From JBBSBL01 sp963735885 (lineage in GTDB: Bacteria > Actinomycetota > Thermoleophilia > Solirubrobacterales > Solirubrobacteraceae), in assembly GCA_963735885.1 (NCBI GenBank), contig CAVTMP010000003.1:186001-250000 (forward strand): a stretch of DNA of 64,000 nucleotides, written 5' to 3'. A program made the translations under genes and the position numbers. The notes beneath the pieces were generated by a model that was given only the letters and a program-made list of their open reading frames with translations, was not told where the DNA came from and did no database searches. Below, piece after piece: positions 47,819 to 57,029 of the stretch (the first letter of the stretch is position 1; every line of letters begins with the position of its first letter).

Positions 47819-48300
47819 GGGGTCGCGGCCGTGCGCCGCTCGGCGGCGCGTCGGCGCCGGCTCTCGAGCTCGACCTGCCGCTTGAGCTCCACCACCGAGC
47901 GCCGCAGGTGGCGGCTGACCGTGCGGGCGGCGACGCGCTCGGCGATCCAGCCGGTGATCCCGGCGCCGGCGACGCCGTACTGGAGCCGCAGCTCGACGTG
48001 GGCACCGCCGTCATCGCGCTCGCGCAGCCGCCAGCGTCCGCGCTGGTCGAGACCGGTGACGGAGTGCCAGGCGATGTCGCGTCCCTCCTCCCACTCGACG
48101 ACCTCGACGAGGCCACCGACCTCGGCCGAGCCGACGAGCAGCAGCATCCGGTAGCGCGCGCCGAGTCCGCGGGCCCGATCCCCGACGACCTCCCAGCGCG
48201 TCATGCCGGCCATGAACTCCAGGTACCGGGCCGGATTCGCGACGAACGTCCAGACGGCCGCGGGCGCCGCCGCGACGTCGACCTCCGCGGCGACCCTCAT
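47815..48300 (-). CDS. SRPBCC / polyketide-cyclase-like protein
   Basis: 161 residues. Typical START-like fold pattern: RVAAEVDVAAAPAAVWTFVA, FMAGMTRWEVVGDRARGLGA, VEVVEWEEGRDIAWHSVTG, RWRLRERDDGGAHVELRLQ and a long C-terminal helix. These proteins bind hydrophobic ligands. The ATG overlaps the stop codon of the acyltransferase gene (ATGA), so the two are coupled. The basic C-terminus (RRRRAAERR) is unusual. Confidence 0.82.
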   Translation of the reverse strand: MRVAAEVDVAAAPAAVWTFVANPARYLEFMAGMTRWEVVGDRARGLGARYRMLLLVGSAEVGGLVEVVEWEEGRDIAWHSVTGLDQRGRWRLRERDDGGAHVELRLQYGVAGAGITGWIAERVAARTVSRHLRRSVVELKRQVELESRRRRAAERRTAATP

Positions 48301-49277
48301 CCGAGCACCGGGAGGCGGCGCTCGGCGGCGAGTGCGTCCAGGGTGTCCTGCATGAGCCGGACGACGTGGTCGTACACCTCGTCGACGTCGGGCTCCGGGC
48401 CGAACTCCTCGCGCAGGTGGAGCGGCGGCAGCACCTCGACGGTGATCTTCGCCGGGAGCGGCACGTGTCCGAGCATGTCGCCCACGTTCAGGCCCCACGG
48501 CGCGGCGATCGAGACCGGCAGCACCTTGAGGCGGAGCATGCGGTCGAGCCCGAGCAGCTTCGCGAGGTTCTCGCCCTGGCTGAGGAACAGCGCGGTCTCC
48601 TGACCGCCGACGGCGACGACGGGGACGATCGGCACGTCCCGTTCCAGCGCCAGACGGATGAAGCCCTTGCGCCCGCCGAAGTCGACCCGGTGGCGCTGCC
48701 ACGAGGGCCGATGGACCTCGCGGTCGCCACCCGGGTAGACGAGCAGGGCGGCGCCGGCGTCCAGCGCCTTCTCGGCGTTGCCCGGCGACGCCGCCACGGT
48801 GCCGAAGCGGCGCAGGAACGACAGGCCGGGAAACGAGAGCACGAGGTTGTGGGCGAGCTGGTAGAAGGCCCGCTCGACGCCGAAGTAGGCGTTGAAGGCC
48901 AGGGTCAGCACGAGCGTGTCCGGGGTGAGGTTGCCGCCCGAGTGGTTGCCGACGAGGAGCACCGGACCCTGCTCGGGCACGTTGCCCAGGCCGCGGACCT
49001 CGCCGCGGAACCACAGGCTCGCGGCGAGCCACATCGCGGGCAGCCGCTCGCGGATGTAGTCGGGATCGCGATCGTCGAGGTCGGCCGGCGGGATGCGCGC
49101 CTGCGCGAGCGCCGCGACGCCGCGCGCGGCGCGGCCGAGCAGGGCGGCCGGGCCGCCGCTCGCGGAGTCGGCCCCCCGGCCGTCGGCGGCGCTGGACTCC
49201 CCGGGCAGGCCGAAGCCCTGATCGCCGGGCGCGTGCCCGTTGTGCCGGGCGCGGTCGGACACCGGAGGCGTGGCCAT
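48297..49277 (-). CDS. Lysophospholipid acyltransferase-family protein
   Basis: 326 residues. After a disordered N-terminus, the acyltransferase core shows NHSGGNLTPD (HX4D-like box with Asp displaced) near 125, LRRFGTVAASPGNAEKAL and VYPGGDREVHRP (instead of FPEGTRS) near 185, then DVPIVPVVAVGGQET. This variant is found in actinobacterial diacylglycerol or wax-ester-like acyltransferases of the PlsC superfamily. The ATG at 49277 is 7 nt from TAGACT. Cotranscribed with an SRPBCC protein and close to an SCP2-hydrolase, suggesting lipid metabolism. Confidence 0.82.
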   Translation of the reverse strand: MATPPVSDRARHNGHAPGDQGFGLPGESSAADGRGADSASGGPAALLGRAARGVAALAQARIPPADLDDRDPDYIRERLPAMWLAASLWFRGEVRGLGNVPEQGPVLLVGNHSGGNLTPDTLVLTLAFNAYFGVERAFYQLAHNLVLSFPGLSFLRRFGTVAASPGNAEKALDAGAALLVYPGGDREVHRPSWQRHRVDFGGRKGFIRLALERDVPIVPVVAVGGQETALFLSQGENLAKLLGLDRMLRLKVLPVSIAAPWGLNVGDMLGHVPLPAKITVEVLPPLHLREEFGPEPDVDEVYDHVVRLMQDTLDALAAERRLPVLG

Positions 49278-49287
49278 GGGCGCGAGT

Positions 49288-50532
49288 CTACGCGGCGGCG
49301 GCCGGGGCGAGGCTCGTCCCGCCGAGCGCCTCGACCCGGGCGAGGAAGCGCCGCAGGAGCCCGTTCGTCTGCTCCGGGCGCTCGACCTGCGGCACGTGAC
49401 CGCAGGAGTCGAGCACGATCTGCTCGGCGCGCGGAAGCCAGCGGCGGACGTGGCGCTCGAACGCGGGCGGGATGAGCCGGTCGCCTCGCGTCCAGACGAA
49501 CAGCGCCGGGGGCTCGAGCCCGGCCAGGCGGCGGTAGAAGCCGTGACGACCGAACGGCGCCTCGAGGTAGAGGTTGCGGGCCGAGGCGAGGAACGCGTAG
49601 CGGGCGCCGGCCGACCCGTAGACCCGCTGGAACTCGTCCACGACGACCTCGGCCATCGCGGGGTCGACGAGGTCGCGGTCGCTGAACAGCGCCCAGAACT
49701 GGCCCTCGACCATCCCGCGGGTGAACCGGTGCGGCACGAGCCCCAGCTCGGGACGCAGGGCCCGTACGAGCCGATGGAAGTCGCGCTGGACGAAGGCCAC
49801 CGACGGGCAGAGCAGACCGAGCGCGGTCACCCGCTCGGGGGCCCGGAGCCCGACCTCGATGGCGATCCGCCCGCCCATCGAGTTCCCGACGAGGTGCGCC
49901 CGCTCGATGTCCAGGGCGTCCATGAGACCCAGCACCACCCCCGCGTACCAGCGCGGGTCGTAGGGCGCGGTCAGCGGCTTGCTCGAGGAGCCGAACCCCG
50001 GCAGGTCGATGGCGTGCACCCGGTGGTCGCGGCTCAGCGCGGCGGCGGTCTCGTAGAAGCTCGCCTTCGTGCCGCCGAGGCCGTGGAGCAGCAGCACGTC
50101 GGAGCCGGAGCCCATGGTGAGCGTCGAGATCCGCTCGCGGCCGACGCGGAGCTCCTGCACGCGCAGCAGCGGCGGGCGCCCGCTCGGCAGGCGGAACATC
50201 CCCTCGAAGGCCACGGCGAGGTCGAGGTTGCCCCGTGCGGTGAGGGCTCGGCGCGAGAAGGCGTCCAGCCCGGAGAAGCGGCCCTCGCGCAGGGCGAGCC
50301 AGGTCGTCGCGTCGGTCACGATCGTGACGTCCGGCGTGCGCCGGGTGATGCCCTTGCGGACCCGGGCTCCGTGCGTCGTGCAGCGCACCTCCCAGGAGTG
50401 CCCGAGGTCGACGAGGCGGACGTGGTAGGTGGCGTCGAAGCCCGGCTCGGCGCCGAGAAAGCGGCCGGGGAGCGTCCGGAAGGCGCGCTCGACGAGCGCG
50501 AGACGGTCGGCGTGGAGGGGCGTCCGCATCAC
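49288..50532 (-). CDS. SCP2-like domain fused to alpha/beta hydrolase
   Basis: 414 residues. Residues about 1-125 resemble an SCP2 lipid-binding domain (TYHVRLVDLGHSWEVRCTTH; TDATTWLALREGRFSGLDAF; ARGNLDLAVAFEGMF). Residues about 135-405 form an alpha/beta hydrolase: HGLGGTKASF oxyanion loop, nucleophile GNSMGG near 217, Asp in VWTRGDRLIPP and His in SCGHVPQVERPEQ. The fusion suggests an esterase or lipase that captures its hydrophobic substrate with the SCP2 part. GTG at 50532 (9 nt from TAGGGT at 50547-50542) or ATG at 50529 could be the start. Divergent from cysS. Confidence 0.85.
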   Translation of the reverse strand: MMRTPLHADRLALVERAFRTLPGRFLGAEPGFDATYHVRLVDLGHSWEVRCTTHGARVRKGITRRTPDVTIVTDATTWLALREGRFSGLDAFSRRALTARGNLDLAVAFEGMFRLPSGRPPLLRVQELRVGRERISTLTMGSGSDVLLLHGLGGTKASFYETAAALSRDHRVHAIDLPGFGSSSKPLTAPYDPRWYAGVVLGLMDALDIERAHLVGNSMGGRIAIEVGLRAPERVTALGLLCPSVAFVQRDFHRLVRALRPELGLVPHRFTRGMVEGQFWALFSDRDLVDPAMAEVVVDEFQRVYGSAGARYAFLASARNLYLEAPFGRHGFYRRLAGLEPPALFVWTRGDRLIPPAFERHVRRWLPRAEQIVLDSCGHVPQVERPEQTNGLLRRFLARVEALGGTSLAPAAAA

Positions 50533-50603
50533 CGGACCGGCACCCTAGCGCCCGTCGCGGCCGGGCGGCCGTGCGGCCGGGCGCCGGTAGGGTTGCCCTC
50601 CCG

Positions 50604-51968
50604 ATGCGCCGGATCACGCTGCACGACACGCGCACCGGCGAGGTCCGCCCGCTCGAGCCCCGGGACCCGGGGCGGGTCGGGATCTACGCCTGCGGGCCGA
50701 CGGTCTACGGCCGCATCCACGTCGGCAACGCCCGGCCCTACGTCGTCTTCTCGCTGCTGCGGCGCTTCCTCGAGCACGAGGGGCTGGCCGTGACCCTCGT
50801 GATCAACGTCACGGACATCAACGACAAGATCTACGTCGCCGCGCGGGAGGCCGGGGTGGCCAGCGACGCGCTGGCCGCCGAGATGACCGCCCGCTACGTG
50901 GAGGACACCGACGCGCTCGGGCTCGGGCGCCCCGACCGCGAGCCGCTGGCCAGCGAGACGATGGCGGAGATCCTCGGGCTGATCGAGGCGCTGGTGGAGC
51001 GCGGGCACGCCTACGCGGCCGACGGGGACGTCTACTTCCGGGTGCGCTCGTGGCCGGGGTACGGCGGCCTGTCGCACCGCGAGGTGGACGACATGGACCA
51101 GGGGGAGGGGGTCGAGGGCGCCGCGCGCAAGGAGGATCCGCTCGACTTCGCGCTGTGGAAGGGCGCGAAGGCCGACGAGGACACCTCGTGGCCCTCCCCG
51201 TGGGGTCGCGGGCGGCCCGGCTGGCACATCGAGTGCTCGGCGATGGCCGAGGCGATCCTCGGCCTCGGCTTCGACGTCCACGGGGGCGGGATCGACCTGC
51301 TCTTCCCCCATCACGAGAACGAGGCCGCCCAGACCGAGGCGGGCCGCGGGACGCCGCTCGCCGCGCTGTGGATGCACAACGGCATGGTGCGCCTCGAGGG
51401 CGAGAAGATGGCGAAGTCCCTCGGCAACGTGTTCCTGCTCCACGAGGCGCTCGCCGCCCACGGTCGCGACGCGCTGGTCATGTACCTCTGCGGCGGCCAC
51501 TATCGCCAGCCGCTCGCCTACTCGCCCGAGCGCCTCGAGGAGGCGGCGGCGCGCGTGGCGCGGGTTCGCGAGGCCGCGCGGCGGCTCGTGCCCGGCCCGA
51601 GCCCCGCCGAGCTCGCGCCGCTGCGCGAGCGGTTCCTCGACGCGCTCGCCGCGGACTTCAACACCGCCGCGGCGCTCGGCGCGCTGTTCGCCTGGGTGCG
51701 CGAGGCGAACCGGCGCGGCGGGGAGGTCGGCGATGCGGACCTGCGCGAGATGCTCGGGCTGCTCGGGCTCGAGAACCTGCTCGCCGACGCGGGCGCCGGC
51801 GGGGCGGAGCCGGACGCGGCGGCGCGCGAGCTGCTCGAGCGCCGCGAGGCGGCCCGCCGGGCGCGAGACTTCGCCGAGGCGGACCGCCTGCGCGACGCGC
51901 TCGCGGCCGCGGGCTGGGCGGTGCGGGACGGTCCCGAGGGCCCGGAGCTGCGGCCGGCCGCCGAGTGA
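50604..51968 (+). CDS. cysS: Cysteinyl-tRNA synthetase
   Basis: 454 residues. Class I motifs YACGPTVYGRIHVGNARPYV (HIGH = HVGN, with zinc Cys) near residue 30, WHIECSAMAEAILG and HHENEAAQTEA zinc ligands near 210-240, and KMAKSLGN near 270. The C-terminal RRARDFAEADRLRDAL is the usual anticodon-side helix. No fused MshC-like feature, and the LPLF-type mycothiol ligase signature was not seen, so this is CysS. TAGGGT lies 10 nt before the ATG. rlmB overlaps the stop by GTGA. Confidence 0.96.
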   Translation: MRRITLHDTRTGEVRPLEPRDPGRVGIYACGPTVYGRIHVGNARPYVVFSLLRRFLEHEGLAVTLVINVTDINDKIYVAAREAGVASDALAAEMTARYVEDTDALGLGRPDREPLASETMAEILGLIEALVERGHAYAADGDVYFRVRSWPGYGGLSHREVDDMDQGEGVEGAARKEDPLDFALWKGAKADEDTSWPSPWGRGRPGWHIECSAMAEAILGLGFDVHGGGIDLLFPHHENEAAQTEAGRGTPLAALWMHNGMVRLEGEKMAKSLGNVFLLHEALAAHGRDALVMYLCGGHYRQPLAYSPERLEEAAARVARVREAARRLVPGPSPAELAPLRERFLDALAADFNTAAALGALFAWVREANRRGGEVGDADLREMLGLLGLENLLADAGAGGAEPDAAARELLERREAARRARDFAEADRLRDALAAAGWAVRDGPEGPELRPAAE

Positions 51969-52657
51969 TCGTCTACGGTCGCAACGCCGTGCGCGAGGCG
52001 CTCCGCGGGCCGCGCGAGGTCGGCCGCGTGTGGGCGACCCGGGGGGCGGCGCGGGAGGCCTGGCTCCGCGACGCGGCGGTCACGCTCGCGGATGCGGCGG
52101 AGATCGCGCGCCGCTGCGAGGCCGAGGCGCACCAGGGCGTCTGCGCCGAGGTCGGGCCGTTCCGCTACGCGAACGCCGGCGAGCTGCTCGCCGGCGTTCG
52201 CGATCCGCTCCTGGTCGTGCTCGACGAGGTCCAGGATCCGCAGAACCTCGGCGCGGTCTGCCGCACCGCCGAGTGCGCGGGGGCGAGCGGCGTGGTCATC
52301 CCCGAGCGCCGCGCGGCGCAGGTCACGGCCGCGGTGTGCAAGGCCTCGGCCGGGGCGGTGGAGCACCTGCCGGTCGTCCGGGTGCGCAACGTCGCGGACT
52401 TCCTCGCCGACGCGAAGCGCGCCGGCTGCTGGTGCTACGGCGCGGCGGCCGGAGCCCGCACGGCCTGGGACGCGCCCGACTACGCCGGCGGCGTCGCCCT
52501 CGTCCTCGGCTCCGAGGGCCGCGGCCTGCGCCCCCGCGTGGCCGCCGCCTGCGACGACCTCGTCGCGATCCCGGTCCGCGGGCGCCTGGAGTCGCTCAAC
52601 GTCGGGGCCGCCGCCGCGGCGCTCGTCTACGAGGTCGTCCGGGCGCGTGGGAGTTGA
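51965..52657 (+). CDS. rlmB: 23S rRNA 2'-O-methyltransferase, SpoU/TrmH family (RlmB)
   Basis: 230 residues. An L30e-like N-terminal substrate-binding part is followed by the SPOUT domain with motif 1 DPQNLGAVCRTAECAG near 92, motif 2 VLGSEGRGLRP near 183 and motif 3 IPVRGRLESLNVGAAAA near 205, all intact. Methylates G2251-type sites in 23S rRNA if RlmB; a related SpoU activity is possible. GTG start overlaps the cysS stop (GTGA). The stop codon overlaps the -35 box of the following sigma gene. Confidence 0.92.
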   Translation: MIVYGRNAVREALRGPREVGRVWATRGAAREAWLRDAAVTLADAAEIARRCEAEAHQGVCAEVGPFRYANAGELLAGVRDPLLVVLDEVQDPQNLGAVCRTAECAGASGVVIPERRAAQVTAAVCKASAGAVEHLPVVRVRNVADFLADAKRAGCWCYGAAAGARTAWDAPDYAGGVALVLGSEGRGLRPRVAAACDDLVAIPVRGRLESLNVGAAAAALVYEVVRARGS

Positions 52658-52820
52658 CAATCCCGCGGCGCCCGTGTAAACCTCCCGCCCGCAGTAACGG
52701 TGGACCTCAGCTTGAGGCCGCCGCGTGGGGGGAAACATATGTGAGGTGCGGCGCCTAGGGGAGGTAACGCGCCACTGAGCAACGCCGACCGGTCCGTCCG
52801 ACGGCGAGAAAGGTTCGCTC
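52654..52820 (+). promoter_or_regulatory. Promoter and long 5' leader of the SigH-like gene
   Basis: TTGACA at 52654-52659, a 17-bp spacer and TAAACC at 52677-52682 form a good sigma-A promoter whose -35 box covers the rlmB stop codon. The implied leader of about 130 nt includes a hairpin CCTCAGCTTGAGG near 52705 and an unusually AT-rich patch (GGAAACATATGTGAGG). Most other genes here lack leaders, so this one may carry regulation. Confidence 0.6.
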
Positions 52821-53471
52821 GTGGCCAGAATCTCCCAGCAGACTCAGTCTCGACCTCAGGTCGATGAGGGCTATCTCATCGCGCTGGCCAAGCAGGGGAG
52901 CGTCGAGGCGTACGACCAGATCATCCGCCGCTACCACGGCTTCGTCCGGCTGAAGGCCTCGTCGTACTTCCTCGCCGGCGGGGATGCGGACGACCTGATC
53001 CAGGAGGGCCTCGTCGGGCTCTACAAGGCGGTGCGGGACTACCGCACCGACCGCGAGTCGAGCTTCCGCAACTTCGCGGAGCTCTGCATCACGCGCCAGA
53101 TCATCACCGCGGTCAAGACGGCGACCCGCAACAAGCACGTCCCGCTGAACCAGTACGTGTCGTTCTCGTCGACCCCGGCCCACTCCGGCGGCGACGGCGA
53201 GCCGACGCTCGACGAGGTGCTCCCGGGCCCGTCGGTCAACGACCCGGTGAACCAGGTCATCTCCTCGGAGGAGCTGACGGCGCTCGTCGCGTGTCTGTCG
53301 ACGGTCCTGTCCGACCTGGAGTCGCGCACGCTGTCGCTCTACCTCGACGGGCGCTCCTACGAGGAGATCGGCGGGCGGCTCGACTGCGACACGAAGACCG
53401 TCGACAACGCGCTTCAGCGCGTCAAGCGGAAGGTCGGGACGCACCTCGCCGCGCGGAACGTGGTGCTGTAG
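52821..53471 (+). CDS. RNA polymerase sigma factor, SigH/Spo0H-like
   Basis: 216 residues. Region 2: SVEAYDQIIRRYHGFVRLKA then DADDLIQEGLVGLYKAVRDY and SFRNFAELCITRQIITAVKT; region 4: LSDLESRTLSLYLDGRSYEE, SYEEIGGRLDCDTKTVDNAL. It resembles Bacillus SigH in length and in the RNKHVPLNQYVS stretch, and its position after cysS-rlmB is the SigH position in Firmicutes. GTG start with GAAAGG ribosome site about 9 nt upstream. Regulon unknown. Confidence 0.9.
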   Translation: MARISQQTQSRPQVDEGYLIALAKQGSVEAYDQIIRRYHGFVRLKASSYFLAGGDADDLIQEGLVGLYKAVRDYRTDRESSFRNFAELCITRQIITAVKTATRNKHVPLNQYVSFSSTPAHSGGDGEPTLDEVLPGPSVNDPVNQVISSEELTALVACLSTVLSDLESRTLSLYLDGRSYEEIGGRLDCDTKTVDNALQRVKRKVGTHLAARNVVL

Positions 53472-53532
53472 GCGGCGAGCCGGGCGAAGCCGGGCAGGAC
53501 GCGCCCCCGCGGGCGGTTCCCGGGGCCCCGTC

Positions 53533-55888
53533 CTACACCGCGGGCAGCGCCTGGCGCAGGCCGAGCACCGGCGCGAACAGGTCGCCCCGGGCCGCGAGGC
53601 GCTCCAGCACCGCGGCCGGGCCGAACACCAGGCGCTCCGGATCGGAGTGCTCGCGGCACGCCTCGACCTCCTCCCAGCTCACCGGCGTGGAGACCGCCGG
53701 CCGCTCCCGCGCCCGCAGCGAGTAGACGCTCACCGTGGTCTTGTGGGCGTCGTTCTGGCTCCAGTCCACGAGCACCCTGCCGCGCCGCCGCGCCTTCGTC
53801 ATGCGCGACACGACGAGGTCCGGCATCCGGCCCTCGAGCGTCTCCGCCACCGTCCGGGCGAAGGGCTTGGTGTGCGCGTAGGTCGCCTCGCCGCGGTTCA
53901 GCGGCACGTAGACCTGAAGGCCCTTCGACCCCGACGTCTTGGCGCGGCACTCGAGCCCGAGCCGGGCGAACAGCCCGCGCAGCACGAGCGCGACCTCGCA
54001 GCACTCGACGAGGCCGGCCGGGGCGCCCGGGTCGAGGTCGAAGGCGACGACGGTCGGGTGATCGAGGTCCGAGGCGCGCGAGAGCGACGGGTGGAGCTCG
54101 AGGTCGGCGAGGTTGCCGAGCCAGACGAGCGTCGGGAGATCTCCGGCGATCACGTGGTCGACGTGGCCGCGCCGCCCGGAGCCCACGCGCACCGTGCGCA
54201 CCCACTCCGGCGCGTGGCTCGGGCACTGCTTCTCGTAGAAGAAGTCCCCGTCCACGCCGTCCGGGTAGCGCTTGAGCGTCAGCGGGCGGTCGGCCAGGTG
54301 GGGGAGGAGCGCCGGCGCGACGTCCCGGTAGAAGGCGATGAGGTCGCCCTTCGTGAAGCCGGTCGCGGGGTAGAGCACCTTGGCGACGTTGGAGAGGCGC
54401 AGCGCCCGTCCCGTCGACCTCGACGTCGGCGCCGCCCTCGCGGTCCGGCGAGGGCGGGAAGGCCGGGGTGCTCATCCCCTTGAAGGCCGGCTGGCGCAGG
54501 AGACCCTCGCGCGTGCGCTCGGTGAACTCGGCCTCGATCGCGATCTCCGGCTCGGCCCAGCGCGCGCCCTTCGGCGGTGCCGGGCCCGCGGTGAACGGGG
54601 AGTCCCGCCGCTCCAGGCGGGCGAGCCGCCGGCCGAGGTCCTCCAGCGCCCGCTCGTCGAGCCCCGACCCGACCCGTCCCGTGTACTCCAGGCCGCCGGC
54701 CTCGTCGCGACGCCCGACGAGCAGGGCCCCGATCGCCTCGCGCCGGCGCCCCTCGCCGGCGGTCCAGCCGCCGACGAGGAACGCCTCGCGCTGGCGGTGG
54801 GGCACCTTGACCCAGGCCCGGCTGCGCCGCCCCGGCTCGTAGCGCGCGTCGCGCCGCTTGGCCACGACGCCCTCGAGCCCCTGCCGGGCGGTGGCCTCGA
54901 AGAGCGCGGCGCCGTCGTCGTGCGCGGCCGGCGTCCGCCAGGCCGGGCCCTCGAGGCCGAGCGCCTCGAGCGCCGCGCGACGCTCGCTCCAGGGCGCGTC
55001 GAGCAGCGAGCGCCCGTCGAGGTGGAGGAGGTCGAAGATCGCGTAGACCGCCGGCACCGCGGCCGCCGCCCGCCGGATCGCGGACTCGCCGGTGAGGTTC
55101 ATCCGCGACTGGAGGCGCTCGAAGCTCGGCCGGCCGTCGTCGTCGAAGGCCACGATCTCGCCGTCGAGCAGCACCTCGCGCGCGCCGAGCGCGCGGCCGA
55201 GCGCCCGCAGCTCGGGGTAGCGCGGCGTGAGGTCGTCCAGGTTCCGGCTCCAGAGCCGCAGCCGGCCGGGCTCCGAGGCGGCGAGGGCGCGGATCCCGTC
55301 CCACTTGATCTCGTAGACCCAGCCTTCGCCCTCCGGCAGCCGCCGGGCGCCGGTGGCCAGCATCGGCAGGAGGTCGCGCGGGAGCTCCTCGCGGTCGGGA
55401 TCCTCGGGCGGGGACATCCGGTGGATCATCCAGTCGCCGGGCTCGGGGCCGGTGTGGAAGAGCCCGTAGCGCCCGCGAACCCGCGCGCCGTGGAGGTCGA
55501 CCTCGACCTTCTCGTCGGTCCACTTCACCGGCTCGTAGGTCCCGTGGTCCCAGATCGTCATCGTGCCGGCGCCGTACTGCCCGCGCGGGATCTCGCCGGC
55601 GAAGTCCAGGTAGGAGACGGGGTGGTCCTCGGTCCGGACGGCCTTGCGGTTGCGCCGGGGATCGGGCGGAATGCCGTTGGGCATCGCCCACGAGGCCAGG
55701 GCGCCGTCGCGCTCGAGCCGGAGGTCCCAGTGCAGGCGGGTGGCGTCGTGCTGCTGGATCACGAACCGCGGCGTCGCGCCCTCGGGGGCGGCCGGCGCCG
55801 CGTCGCCGGGGGGCTCCGGCGTGGCGGCGAGGTCGCGCCTGCCGCGGTAGCGCCCCAGGCGGTCGCGCGTTCCGTCGCCCTCGCTCAT
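53533..55888 (-). CDS. ligD: Multifunctional ATP-dependent DNA ligase LigD (one frameshift)
   Basis: About 784 residues after removing one extra base near 54405. Domain order is 3'-phosphoesterase (about 40-165, FVIQQHDATRLHWDLRLERD), ligase (about 175-470, with adenylation Lys near 195 in YEIKWDGIRA and VLLDGEIVAF), then polymerase/primase (about 500-784, LYPATGFTKGDLIAFYRD; FDLDPGAPAG with catalytic Asp pair; TSGSKGLQVYVPL). PE-LIG-POL is the Pseudomonas-type order, unlike POL-PE-LIG of mycobacteria. LigD acts in non-homologous end joining with Ku, but no ku gene is in the window. The ATG at 55888 diverges from a small membrane protein gene. Confidence 0.92.
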
Positions 55889-55936
55889 CGGATCCGGCGT
55901 GCGGGCGGTGGGCGCCCGGGATAGGATGCTCGGCGC

Positions 55937-56098
55937 ATGCTCGCCACCAGTATCGCCTTCGACTTCACCTTCGGGCTGCTCGTGACCTTCATCGGGATCG
56001 GGCTCATCGCCAACGCCCTGATCGCCTACAGCGGCGCACAGGCCGCCGCGGAGCGCCAGGAGAACGACCGGCTCCGCGACGAGGGCTACCTCGAGTAG
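55937..56098 (+). CDS. 53-residue single-pass membrane protein
   Basis: ATG at 55937 lies 9 nt after TAGGAT (55922-55927). Sequence: short N-terminus, a hydrophobic helix (FTFGLLVTFIGIGLIANALI) and a charged C-terminal helix (AAAERQENDRLRDEGYLE). No family is recognised. The clear -10 box, third-position GC and clean stop support a real gene. It is divergent from ligD and converges with the DedA gene. Confidence 0.65.
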   Translation: MLATSIAFDFTFGLLVTFIGIGLIANALIAYSGAQAAAERQENDRLRDEGYLE

Positions 56099-56114
56099 CG
56101 CGCCCGCGGGCCGC

Positions 56115-56672
56115 TCAGTCGGTGGCCCTCGCCGCGCGGCGCCGGGCGTGGCGCCAGACCCAGACCGCGACCGCGGTGGCCACGCCCCCGGCGACGATCA
56201 TCGTGCTCGAGTTGCTGAAGGCGTCGAGCACGTCCTGGATGCGCGGCCCGACGAGGTAGGCGCCGAGGCCGACCACCACGGCCCAGGTCGCCGCGGCCAC
56301 GGCGTTCCAGACGGCGAACGTCCGACGTCGGAGCCGCGTGACGCCCGACACCCAGGTCGGCGCGAGCAGCGCGGCGGCCCGCCCGTAGCGGGCGAACAGC
56401 GCCTCCCCGCGCTCGAGCGTCCGCCGCCGGAGGGCCAGGAGCGGACCGTCGCGGAGGAGCAGTCGCCGCCCACCCCGCCGGCCGATCGCGTAGCCGACCT
56501 GGCCGCCGAGGATCCCGCCGGCGAGCGCGCAGATGAGCACGGGCACGAGCACCACGTCCTGGCGGCTGGCCACCACGCCGGCGGCGATCAGGGCCGACTC
56601 GCCCGTGCCCGGCACGCCGATCCAGCTCACGGCGGCCAGCGTGAAGAGGGCGGCGTACGCGGCGAGGCTCAC
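56115..56672 (-). CDS. DedA-family membrane protein
   Basis: 185 residues, four to five hydrophobic segments. DedA motifs: IGVPGTGESALIAAGVVA near 20, GGILGGQVGYAIGRRGG near 50, RGEALFARYGRAAALLAPTW near 90 and a C-terminal helix. The family handles lipid-carrier or phospholipid flipping and membrane potential. The GTG start is exactly 6 nt from TACCCT (56684-56679). It is shorter than the usual 200-220 residues but complete. Confidence 0.85.
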   Translation of the reverse strand: MSLAAYAALFTLAAVSWIGVPGTGESALIAAGVVASRQDVVLVPVLICALAGGILGGQVGYAIGRRGGRRLLLRDGPLLALRRRTLERGEALFARYGRAAALLAPTWVSGVTRLRRRTFAVWNAVAAATWAVVVGLGAYLVGPRIQDVLDAFSNSSTMIVAGGVATAVAVWVWRHARRRAARATD

Positions 56673-56684
56673 CGCCTGAGGGTA

Positions 56685-57029
56685 GGGGGCGCGCCCGGAA
56701 CGACCCGCGTGACGCTGCCCGCCGCCGGCGGAGGCCCCGGGCGTAGGCGCCGGCTCCGGCGCCTACGGCAGCTCGCAGGAGTCCCGCGGCGGTGCGCGGC
56801 GTCGACGGCGCAGGTGTCCTTTCCAGGCCGCTGAAGTTCGGTGTCGTGGCCCGCCCGCCGTCGAGCTGGTCGTCGCCGACGTCGCCGTGGACGGTGTGCG
56901 CTTCGCCGGTGTCGCCCCACGCGGGGAGTCGGCGCGGGCGCCGCGGCGCCTCGATGGGAGGTCGTTGCTCCAGAACCCGTTGAGCCGGTTCGGGGTGTCC
57001 GCGCGCTGCGAGCGCGCGCGGGTCGGCTC
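56685..57029. other. Stretch without a supported gene
   Basis: The minus strand continues open from the corA C-terminus (GFWSNDLPSRRRGARADSP and, in another frame, GEAHTVHGDVGDDQLDGG), but no start codon, ribosome site or recognisable family supports a separate protein. It may be a read-through of the damaged corA frame or a decayed gene. Confidence 0.35.

Noticed and set aside
52660..52820. tRNA or known riboswitch in the SigH-like leader
   Set aside because: No cloverleaf, T-loop or recognisable riboswitch core was seen, only simple hairpins.
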